Assembly (NCBI GenBank): GCA_964451985.1
Contig: CAYVKB010000080.1
Coordinates: forward strand, 1 to 9,442
Origin: GBS-DC sp964451985
GTDB taxonomy: Bacteria > Armatimonadota > Fimbriimonadia > Fimbriimonadales > GBS-DC
Length of the DNA stretch: 9,442 nt
Direction of reading: 5' to 3'
Within the stretch, counting starts at the first letter, position 1; each line of letters opens with the position of its first letter. Made by a program: the position numbers and the translations under genes. Shown here piece by piece: positions 4,145-9,442 of the stretch. The notes under the pieces were generated by a model. The model made no database searches, had not been told where the DNA came from, and worked only from the letters and a program-made list of their open reading frames with translations.

Positions 4145-5449
4145 ATGAGCCGTTCACCGCGCGAGTTTGGCTTTGAGACCCGCATGCTGCACGCGGGGCA
4201 CATCCCCGACCCGTACACCGGCGCACGCGCTGTGCCGATTTACCAGACCACCTCGTTCGTGTTCGACGACCCCGACCAAGCAGCACAGCTGTTTGAACTC
4301 AAACAGTACGGCAACATTTATACACGGATTATGAACCCCACGAACGCCGTGTTCGAGGAACGTATGGCGTCGCTGGAGGGAGGCACGGGCGCAGTGGCGA
4401 CTGCCAGCGGCATGGCGGCGCAGTTCCTCACCTTCTACACGCTGCTGCAACCCGGCGACGAGATTGTGAGTTCCGCGCACCTGTACGGCGGCACCACCAC
4501 GCAGTTCACCCACACCTTCAAAAAGCTGGGCGTGACGGTCAGATTCGTAGAGCCGAACGATTTTGAGGCGTGGAAGCGTGCCATCACACCCAAAACCCGC
4601 GCGCTGTATGGTGAGACCGTTGGCAACCCTAAAGGCAGCATTTTGGACATCGAACACCTCGCGCAACTGGCGAACGCGCACCGCATCCCGTTGATTGTAG
4701 ACAACACCTTCGCCACGCCGTACCTGTGCCGCCCAATCGAGTGGGGCGCAACGATTGTAGTGCATTCCGCCACCAAGTTCATCGGCGGGCACGGCACGTC
4801 GATTGCAGGTGTGGTAGTGGAATCAGGCAAGTTCGATTACAGTCACTTCCCCACGATTGCCGAGCCGTCGGGCGCGTATCACGGGCTGAAGTTCTACGAG
4901 ACCTTCGGGCATTACGGCTTCCTAATGAAACTACGCGCTGAAACCTTGCGGGATGTGGGGGCATGCCTGTCGCCGTTCAACGCGTTCCTGTTGCTGCAAG
5001 GGCTGGAGACGCTCTCGGTGCGCATGGAGCGGCATGTGGCGAACGCGCAGGCGGTGGCCCGCTTCTTAGCCGAGCACCCGCGCGTGGCTTGGGTCGCCTA
5101 TGCCGGCCTGCCCGACCACCCCGACCATGCCCTCGCCAAAAAATACACGCCTCGCGGACCGGGTGCGGTCTTCTCCTTCGGAATCAAGCCCCCCAGTGGT
5201 ATGAACCCACGCGAAGCAGGGAAACGATTCATTCAGAACCTACACCTGTTCTCGCACCTGGCTAACGTGGGCGATGTGCGCAGTCTCGTGATTCATCCTG
5301 CGTCCACGACACACCAACAACTCAGCGACGACGAGCTGCGTATCGCGGGCATCGGTCCTGAAATGATTCGCCTCTCCATCGGACTGGAAACTGTGGACGA
5401 CCTGTTGTGGGATCTGGATCAGGCGTTGTGGGGAGTTGAAAATCGTTGA
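4145..5449 (+). CDS. metY: O-acetylhomoserine sulfhydrylase (O-acetylhomoserine aminocarboxypropyltransferase)
   Basis: 434 residues, the full length for this Cys/Met-metabolism PLP enzyme family. It makes homocysteine from O-acetylhomoserine and sulfide in the cytoplasm. The start is typical of the family: FETRMLHAGHIPDPYTGARAV then PIYQTTSFVF. Visible functional residues are YTRIMNPT (59-66, phosphate binding across the dimer), LYGGT (113-117), NPKG (161-164), VDNTFATP (185-192, Asp186 to the pyridine nitrogen) and SATKFIGGHG (208-217) with Lys211 as the PLP Schiff-base lysine. The long insert with FGHYGFLMKLRAE and the NVGDVRSLVIHPASTTHQQLS C-terminal block favour a sulfhydrylase over the shorter cystathionine gamma-synthases and lyases. 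It is divergent from speD-metX, whose metX product makes its substrate. It ends 66 nt before the convergent GlcD-type gene; an AT-rich 6-bp hairpin over the stop (5439-5453) is too weak to call a terminator. Confidence 0.93.
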   Translation: MSRSPREFGFETRMLHAGHIPDPYTGARAVPIYQTTSFVFDDPDQAAQLFELKQYGNIYTRIMNPTNAVFEERMASLEGGTGAVATASGMAAQFLTFYTLLQPGDEIVSSAHLYGGTTTQFTHTFKKLGVTVRFVEPNDFEAWKRAITPKTRALYGETVGNPKGSILDIEHLAQLANAHRIPLIVDNTFATPYLCRPIEWGATIVVHSATKFIGGHGTSIAGVVVESGKFDYSHFPTIAEPSGAYHGLKFYETFGHYGFLMKLRAETLRDVGACLSPFNAFLLLQGLETLSVRMERHVANAQAVARFLAEHPRVAWVAYAGLPDHPDHALAKKYTPRGPGAVFSFGIKPPSGMNPREAGKRFIQNLHLFSHLANVGDVRSLVIHPASTTHQQLSDDELRIAGIGPEMIRLSIGLETVDDLLWDLDQALWGVENR

Positions 5450-5515
5450 TTTTGCTGTCAGCCGGTTTTCAGCAATAGCGATTCCTCACTTCGCTTTGGA
5501 GGACGAGATCTGTTT

Positions 5516-6952
5516 TCACAACCCTGCTGCCCCGCGACGCAACGCCCGCTTGCTCTCGTAGCAGTAGCGGGAGTCGGGGAACATCTTTTCGGGATTGAGC
5601 GTGTCATGGGGATTGAACACCGCTTTTATGCGTTTCATCGTGTCCAGGTCGTGCGCAGTGAACATCTGATGCATCATGCCGCACTTTTCGGTCCCGATGC
5701 CGTGCTCGCCGGTGAGGCTGCCGCCTTCGCGCAGGCATAGCGCAAGTATCTCGTCGCCTGCCTCCACTACGCGCGCCACCTGCTCGGGGTCGGAATCATC
5801 AAACAGCAGCACGGGATGGAGGTTGCCATCGCCCGCGTGGAACACATTCGCCAGTTGGAGCCGGTACTTCGCAGCGATTTGGGCAGCTTCACGCAGCACT
5901 TGTGGCAGCCGGGAGCGTGGGATAACGCCATCTTGCGTAACGCACGAGGGCGCAAGCCTGCCCAGTGCGCCGATGGCTTTCTTACGCGCTGCCCAGAGCT
6001 TTGCGCGTTCCGCAGGCGTGGTCGCCCGACGCACCTCGCGAGCGTGGTTGTGCTGGCATACCGTCAGCACATCCGCCTGCTCGCCATCCAGCTCCTTCTC
6101 CAAGCCGTCCAGCTCTATCAGCAGTACTGCCTCCGCGTCCAGCGGGAAGCCGTAGCCGAACGCAGCCTCCACCGCCTGCAGCGTGAGCGCGTCCATCAGC
6201 TCCAGCGCGGCGGGCACGATTCCACTCGCGATGATATCTGATACGGTCTGGCTCGCGTCCTCCAGTGTTTCGAAGACGGCGAGCATCGTGCGCACGCCCT
6301 GCGGATTAGGTGTGAGACGGGCTATCACTTCAGTCACAATCGCCAGTGTGCCCTCGCTGCCTGTTAGCAACCCGACCAGGTCATAGCCGAACGCTTCGTC
6401 CTCCTCGCCCCCCAGCTCGGCGATTGTGCCGTCGGGTAGCACCACTTGCAAACCCGTAATGTGGTTTACCGTCACGCCGTATTTGAGCGTGTGCGGTCCG
6501 CCAGAGTTCTCCGCCACATTCCCGCCAATCGTGCACGCGCCCTGCGAGGACGGGTCGGGCGCGAAGTGGAGGTTCTCGTGCTGCACAGCTTTAGTCAAGT
6601 GATAGTTCACCGCGCCTGCCTGAGCGCGCAGGCGTCGGTTGCGTGTGTCCACCCACAGTATTCGGTTCATCCGACTGAATCCGAGTACCACGCCGCCACG
6701 CACGGCAAGCGCCCCGCCCGATAGACCTGTGCCTGCACCGCGCGGCGTAATTGGCAGTCCTTCGCGATTCGCACACTGCACTATCGCTGACACCTGCGCC
6801 GTCGTTTCAGGCAACACGACCAAAGTGGGCAGTGACTTTTCAATCGTGTAGGCATCGCAATCATAAGCGAGCAACTGTACAGGGTCGGTAATTACCCCGT
6901 CTGCACCCACGATGCGTTCCAACTCTTTACGCAACGATTCGGACAAGCTCAT
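5516..6952 (-). CDS. glcD: FAD-linked oxidase, glycolate oxidase subunit GlcD family
   Basis: 478 residues, the usual GlcD / D-lactate dehydrogenase length. The N-terminal PCMH-type FAD-binding domain contains PRGAGTGLSGGA (70-81), PDPSSQGACTIGGN and VAENSGGPHTLKYGVT (146-161), and GLLTGSEGTLAIVTE. The C-terminal FAD-oxidase domain contains FHAGDGNLHP (371-380), GEHGIGTEKCGMM (415-427) and FNPHDTLNPEKMFP (446-459). The family oxidises 2-hydroxy acids such as glycolate or D-lactate. GlcE and GlcF, the partners in the three-subunit glycolate oxidase, are not in the window, so the enzyme may act alone on D-lactate or another hydroxy acid, or the partners may lie elsewhere. The ATG overlaps the stop of the upstream small membrane protein by 4 nt (ATGA), implying co-translation. 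Confidence 0.9.
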   Translation of the reverse strand: MSLSESLRKELERIVGADGVITDPVQLLAYDCDAYTIEKSLPTLVVLPETTAQVSAIVQCANREGLPITPRGAGTGLSGGALAVRGGVVLGFSRMNRILWVDTRNRRLRAQAGAVNYHLTKAVQHENLHFAPDPSSQGACTIGGNVAENSGGPHTLKYGVTVNHITGLQVVLPDGTIAELGGEEDEAFGYDLVGLLTGSEGTLAIVTEVIARLTPNPQGVRTMLAVFETLEDASQTVSDIIASGIVPAALELMDALTLQAVEAAFGYGFPLDAEAVLLIELDGLEKELDGEQADVLTVCQHNHAREVRRATTPAERAKLWAARKKAIGALGRLAPSCVTQDGVIPRSRLPQVLREAAQIAAKYRLQLANVFHAGDGNLHPVLLFDDSDPEQVARVVEAGDEILALCLREGGSLTGEHGIGTEKCGMMHQMFTAHDLDTMKRIKAVFNPHDTLNPEKMFPDSRYCYESKRALRRGAAGL

Positions 6953-7239
6953 CGCAGCCCCTGAATGATTACTCCAATCAGCACGGCGAGCGCGAGCAGG
7001 GTGAGGGCAATCCAGCTATAACGCGCGGCAAGCGTGTCGCGCTCCTTTGCCAGCCACGCCAAGTGTGCCAGCGCCAGTAAGGGCGTCAGCAGCAGCAGCC
7101 CCAAACCCGCGTCAATCAGCCAGTTGCGCTCATCGCCGCGAATCAAGTGCCACACCCAACCGATTGCCATCACCAGTGCGCTCAGGTTAGTCAGTCGCCT
7201 ATAAGTTTGCGCCAAGCTGCCTTCAATTTCGCCCCGCAC
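6949..7239 (-). CDS. Small membrane protein, DUF1634-like
   Basis: 96 residues with a GTG start. It has three predicted membrane segments: about 18-33 (LSALVMAIGWVWHLI), 41-62 (LIDAGLGLLLLTPLLALAHLAW) and 74-92 (SWIALTLLALAVLIGVII), with a charged AKERD turn between the second and third. The LGLLLLTPLLALA ... ERD ... LALAVLIG layout resembles DUF1634 predicted membrane proteins, but this is pattern memory, not a search. It overlaps glcD by 4 nt, so the two are probably made together; it could anchor or connect the oxidase to the membrane (inference). The GTG at 7239 has TACAAT 6 nt upstream, in the leaderless style. The scaffold gap begins 60 bases upstream, so the head of the operon may be missing. 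Confidence 0.75.
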   Translation of the reverse strand: MRGEIEGSLAQTYRRLTNLSALVMAIGWVWHLIRGDERNWLIDAGLGLLLLTPLLALAHLAWLAKERDTLAARYSWIALTLLALAVLIGVIIQGLR

Positions 7240-7245
7240 AGCGCA

Positions 7246-7251
7246 ATTGTA
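7246..7251 (-). promoter_or_regulatory. -10 hexamer (TACAAT) for the small membrane protein and glcD
   Basis: TACAAT on the minus strand ends 6 nt before the GTG start codon. There is no Shine-Dalgarno sequence between them and no good -35. Probably a leaderless promoter. Confidence 0.45.
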
Positions 7252-7260
7252 CCTGTCTGC

Positions 7261-7299
7261 CTACTCCTGCACGTAGTGCTGACATCGCGCTAACAATTC
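7261..7299 (-). CDS. Possible C-terminal tail of a gene lost in the assembly gap
   Basis: Twelve codons read out of the gap on the minus strand (ending LLARCQHYVQE) to a TAG at 7261-7263, 21 nt before the next gene. The peptide looks like a helical C-terminus, and the other two minus-strand frames are less gene-like here. It is too short to identify and could be chance. Confidence 0.2.
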   Translation of the reverse strand, partial: ELLARCQHYVQE

Positions 7300-7399
7300 N
7301 NNNNNNNNNNNNNNNNNNNNNNNNNNNNNNNNNNNNNNNNNNNNNNNNNNNNNNNNNNNNNNNNNNNNNNNNNNNNNNNNNNNNNNNNNNNNNNNNNNN
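7300..7399. other. Assembly gap (100 N)
   Basis: Exactly 100 N, the conventional filler for a scaffold gap of unknown size. The true distance between flanks is unknown, and any frame drawn across it is meaningless. It falls just upstream of the small membrane protein-glcD unit and upstream of the secreted-protein gene, so promoters or whole genes may be missing. Confidence 0.98.
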
Positions 7400-7478
7400 T
7401 CGAGCCGCCCTCCGACTATGCAACCCAAACCTGTTATTTCGCGCAGCGTGTTCGTCCTGCGCCTGTGGAACATCCCGT

Positions 7479-7498
7479 TGGGGGAGTTGAAGTCCCCA
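7479..7498 (+). promoter_or_regulatory. Hairpin upstream of the secreted-protein gene
   Basis: TGGGGGA and TCCCCA pair across a short loop with one bulged G, 25 nt before the ATG at 7524 and just before its ribosome-binding site. It may be a simple 5'UTR stem. I see no clear promoter in the 124 bases between the gap and the start. Confidence 0.35.
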
Positions 7499-7523
7499 GA
7501 ACACTTGGACGGGAGGATAAGTT

Positions 7524-8033
7524 ATGCGACTCAAGTCACTGAGCGCCGCGGCGGCGCTGATTCTGATAAGCGTTGCTTTTGCAACTACTGTGGTAACGCG
7601 CATCCAAGCGCGCGGACACGCCACGAATAGCTCGAACACGCGCCTCGATTTTCAGCTCAACGTCATGCATATTAACAGAGACAGCAGCAACCGGTATGTT
7701 GGACAGGGGAGCTTTGCTTGGACTGCGAACGGGCGTACTCAGTCAATGCGCATCCGCTCAATCCGCGCAATCATCGTGGAAGAAGACGACGAAGCGCGTG
7801 TGGTTCGCATTGAGGGCATCGGTCAGCTGGGGCGTTGGGGCTTTGCGCCCGGTCGCTTCAACAGTAACCTTGTGGAAGGCGACTTCATCGCCGTCTTTAC
7901 CGATAACTCTGAAGGCAACGACAGCCTCAGCTTCAGCTTTAACAGCGGGTCGGGCATAACCGCGTTCAACTATTCCTTCTCTGGAACGGTACAATCGGGC
8001 AGCACGCTGGATGTAATCCGGTGGACGCTGTAG
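7524..8033 (+). CDS. Secreted protein of unknown function
   Basis: 169 residues. The start is supported by GGGAGG 8 nt before the ATG. The N-terminus is a classical Sec signal: MRLK, then a hydrophobic core SAAAALILISVAFA, with likely cleavage between about residues 22 and 31. The mature part has alternating hydrophobic/polar strands and no catalytic motif I recognise: GQGSFAW near 60, RIRSIRAIIV (77-86), ARVVRIEGIGQLGRWG, VEGDFIAVFTDNSEGNDS (118-135), and a closing YSFSGTVQSGSTLDVIRW. The order 'G-x-G strand, IRSI strand, G-x-G, D-x-F-x-V-x-D, YxxSGxxxxG' is reminiscent of all-beta domains found on secreted bacterial proteins, but I cannot name a family. There is only one Met in the mature part and no cysteine. 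It converges on the exported peptidase. Confidence 0.85.
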   Translation: MRLKSLSAAAALILISVAFATTVVTRIQARGHATNSSNTRLDFQLNVMHINRDSSNRYVGQGSFAWTANGRTQSMRIRSIRAIIVEEDDEARVVRIEGIGQLGRWGFAPGRFNSNLVEGDFIAVFTDNSEGNDSLSFSFNSGSGITAFNYSFSGTVQSGSTLDVIRWTL

Positions 8034-8053
8034 CCCTCAGACAAAGGTTGATG

Positions 8054-8086
8054 CCGAGCGGAGCGAAACTTCCTCGCTCCGCTCGG
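8054..8086. repeat. Inverted pair of the second repeat family; perfect 13-bp hairpin
   Basis: CCGAGCGGAGCGA (8054-8066) and its exact reverse complement (8074-8086) are separated by a 7-nt loop. The right arm continues into GAATG, giving two opposed copies of the unit seen at 267-289. It sits between two convergent genes, where such a stem could act as a bidirectional 3'-end structure, although neither side has a T-tract. Confidence 0.8.
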
Positions 8087-8115
8087 AATGACAGAACCTT
8101 GCAAATCAGCAAATA

Positions 8116-8138
8116 ATTCCAAGCGGAGTGAGGAAGCT
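8116..8138 (-). repeat. Second repeat family, diverged copy
   Basis: ATTCCAAGCGGAGTGAGGAA matches the ATTCYGAGCGGAGCGAGGAA unit at all but two positions. It lies 12 nt beyond the stop of the peptidase gene, so it is in that gene's 3' region. Confidence 0.65.
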
Positions 8139-8149
8139 CCTAAAACACG

Positions 8150-9349
8150 CTACTTCCCCCCATACATCTTGCTCCAATGCAGCACGGTTTGCAGCACGCC
8201 CTCGCCGCACAGGTAAAAGTTTTCCAGAATTAGCCGTTCCTGAGGCGTGTGGATGCGGTCTGCGCCTGTGGGGAACACAAGGCACATGATGCCCTTCAGC
8301 GCGAAGGCGTTCGCGTCTGAGCCGCCGCCCGTGCGCTCCAGTTTTGGCTCGATGCCGACGGTTTTCAGCCCTGCGATAGCGGCTTGCACAATCGGTGCGT
8401 CTGGCTCCAGCCGAATCGCTTCAAAAGTCTGGCTGAATTTAATCTCTACCGTGCCTTCGCCTTCCTGCGCGGTTTGCTCGCAGAGGGCTTGCCAGCGCTC
8501 GCGTAAGGCTTTGACGCGCTCTGGGTCGAAGCTGCGGAACTCGCCAATAAGTTTCACGCGGTCGGGCACGACATTCATCGCTTGACCGCCCTCGATGACG
8601 CCAACGTTTGCTGTAGTTTCAGGGTCGAGCCGCCCCCAGTTCATCTGCGCGATGGCTTTCGCTGCCATCGCGATAGCGTTTCTGCCTTTTTCAGGTTCTG
8701 CGCCCGCGTGTGCTGCCTTGCCCTGAAACACGACCTCGAACCGCCAGTGCGTGGGCGATTGCACGAACAGCGCGCTTGGGTCCTCGCGTCCGTCCACCAC
8801 CAGCCCCGTGCGCGCCTGCAGCAGGCTCGTGTCGAACGCCTTCGCGCCCAGCAACCCCTTCTCCTCGCGAATGGTGAACACCACCTCCAGCGGTGGGTGA
8901 GGCAGGTTGCGCTCCTTGAGCGTGCGAATCACCTCCAGTATAATCGCCACGCCCGCCTTGTTATCTGCGCCCAAAATCGTTTTGCCGTCCGTACGGATTT
9001 CGGTTGCGTCGCGAACAGTCTGGATGCCCTCGGTGGAGTAGACCGTATCCACATGGGCATTCAGCAATAGCGGGGGCGCATTTAGCGTGCCCCTAAAGCG
9101 GGCGAACACATTCCCGCCCGTGCCGCCAATTTGCTTGCTCGCTTCGTCGATGATGACCGTCTCCGCGCCGAGTTCGCGCAGATGTTTCGCTACGAACTCG
9201 CTCATCGCCGCCTCGTTCTCCGAACCGCTCTCGATACGCGCCATCTCGATAAATAGCGTAGTCATCCGCTCGCGGTTCAGCAGGGGCTGATAATCGCCCG
9301 CCCATGCGACGCACCAACAGAAACTGAGTAGTAGAATCAGGCGTTTCAT
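8150..9349 (-). CDS. Exported M20-family metallopeptidase (PepT-like)
   Basis: 399 residues with a Sec signal peptide (MKRLILLLSFCWCVAWA, cleavage expected after Ala17). The di-zinc aminopeptidase core is intact: LLNAHVDTV with His99 and catalytic Asp101, GADNKAG with bridging Asp129, REEKGLLGA with Glu162 (general base) and Glu163, VVDGRE with Asp186, and IHTPQE with His367. The inserted dimerisation domain carries GKAAHAGAEPEKGRNAI (210-226). The layout, including the GGGSDANAF block (341-349), is closest to tripeptide aminopeptidase T-like M20 enzymes. Those are normally cytoplasmic, so the signal peptide suggests a role outside the membrane, such as trimming small peptides for uptake. The start has an extended -10 (TGGTATAAT) 10 nt upstream and no Shine-Dalgarno. 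The substrate is unproven. Confidence 0.9.
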   Translation of the reverse strand: MKRLILLLSFCWCVAWAGDYQPLLNRERMTTLFIEMARIESGSENEAAMSEFVAKHLRELGAETVIIDEASKQIGGTGGNVFARFRGTLNAPPLLLNAHVDTVYSTEGIQTVRDATEIRTDGKTILGADNKAGVAIILEVIRTLKERNLPHPPLEVVFTIREEKGLLGAKAFDTSLLQARTGLVVDGREDPSALFVQSPTHWRFEVVFQGKAAHAGAEPEKGRNAIAMAAKAIAQMNWGRLDPETTANVGVIEGGQAMNVVPDRVKLIGEFRSFDPERVKALRERWQALCEQTAQEGEGTVEIKFSQTFEAIRLEPDAPIVQAAIAGLKTVGIEPKLERTGGGSDANAFALKGIMCLVFPTGADRIHTPQERLILENFYLCGEGVLQTVLHWSKMYGGK

Positions 9350-9359
9350 AACGAGTGTG

Positions 9360-9368
9360 ATTATACCA
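9360..9368 (-). promoter_or_regulatory. Extended -10 promoter (TGGTATAAT) of the peptidase gene
   Basis: On the minus strand a perfect TATAAT (9360-9365) is preceded by TGG, an extended -10. It ends 10 nt before the ATG, so the transcript leader would be about 3-4 nt or absent. No -35 consensus is present; that position is occupied by a REP-like palindrome. Confidence 0.65.
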
Positions 9369-9380
9369 ATTCGCAGAACA

Positions 9381-9403
9381 GTCGTCGGCGTCCTCGCCGA
9401 CGA
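9381..9403 (+). repeat. REP-like palindrome, copy 3 (footless)
   Basis: TCGTCGGCG, TCCT and CGCCGACGA form a perfect 9-bp stem (9382-9390 with 9395-9403), the same core as copies 1, 2 and 4. It lacks the GTAGC foot. It overlies the -35 region of the peptidase promoter. Confidence 0.8.
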
Positions 9404-9418
9404 GCCAGCGCAGCATTC

Positions 9419-9442
9419 GTAGCGTCGGCGTCCCCGCCGACG
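9419..9442 (+). repeat. REP-like palindrome, copy 4 (cut by window edge)
   Basis: GTAGC foot plus GTCGGCG, TCCC and CGCCGAC, in the same orientation as copy 3 and 15 nt after it. The array may continue beyond the window. Confidence 0.8.

Noticed and set aside
3862..4218. 118-residue minus-strand open frame
   Set aside because: It crosses the consensus promoter and the start of the divergent sulfhydrylase gene, and its composition is not protein-like.
5439..5453. Intrinsic terminator of the sulfhydrylase gene
   Set aside because: AAAATC-GTT-GATTTT is a weak AT stem overlapping the stop codon, with no GC core and no following T-tract.
7223..7639. Minus-strand frames continuing through the N gap
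   Set aside because: The gap is 100 placeholder bases of unknown true length, so a frame cannot be carried across it.
9381..9442. CRISPR array suggested by repeated GTCGGCG units
   Set aside because: The units are palindromic, occur in both orientations across the window, have irregular short spacers, and there are no cas genes.

Overview
This is a moderately GC-rich bacterial chromosomal window of accessory and metabolic genes. It contains one assembly gap (100 N, 7300-7399). No tRNA, rRNA, CRISPR array, phage or insertion-sequence gene is visible. Several starts have a -10-like hexamer only 6-10 nt before the start codon (leaderless style), others have strong Shine-Dalgarno sequences, and two families of short palindromic repeats sit between genes. 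This mix fits a thermophilic or deep-branching lineage such as Armatimonadota, Chloroflexota or Deinococcota. That placement is an impression from style, not a phylogenetic result.

Layout: (1) 1-265: the tail of an unrecognised + strand gene running into a cluster of REP-like palindromes. (2) 266-1557, minus strand: an ABC-3 family metal-ion permease and a VanZ-like membrane protein, joined by a 1-nt stop/start overlap. (3) 1558-1924: a low-information stretch with one possible small ORF. (4) 1925-4025, minus strand: a consensus sigma-70 promoter, a structured leader of about 320 nt, then speD (S-adenosylmethionine decarboxylase) and metX (homoserine O-acetyltransferase). (5) 4145-5449, plus strand: an O-acetylhomoserine sulfhydrylase (metY-like), divergent from speD-metX. 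(6) 5516-7239, minus strand: a GlcD-type FAD oxidase preceded by a small membrane protein, with an ATGA overlap. (7) 7300-7399: the gap. (8) 7524-8033, plus strand: a secreted beta-rich protein of unknown function. (9) 8150-9349, minus strand: an exported M20-family metallopeptidase, followed by more REP-like palindromes at the window edge.

The centre is metabolically coherent. MetX makes O-acetylhomoserine and the MetY-like enzyme converts it to homocysteine. Homocysteine feeds methionine and S-adenosylmethionine (SAM), and SpeD decarboxylates SAM to commit it to polyamine synthesis. Placing speD first in the metX transcription unit, behind a long leader that folds into several perfect stems and has an alternative long-range pairing, suggests a cis-regulatory RNA. 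I could not match it to a known SAM, SAH or T-box class. This leader is the best candidate for something undescribed here. The REP-like elements with a GTAG foot are the second.
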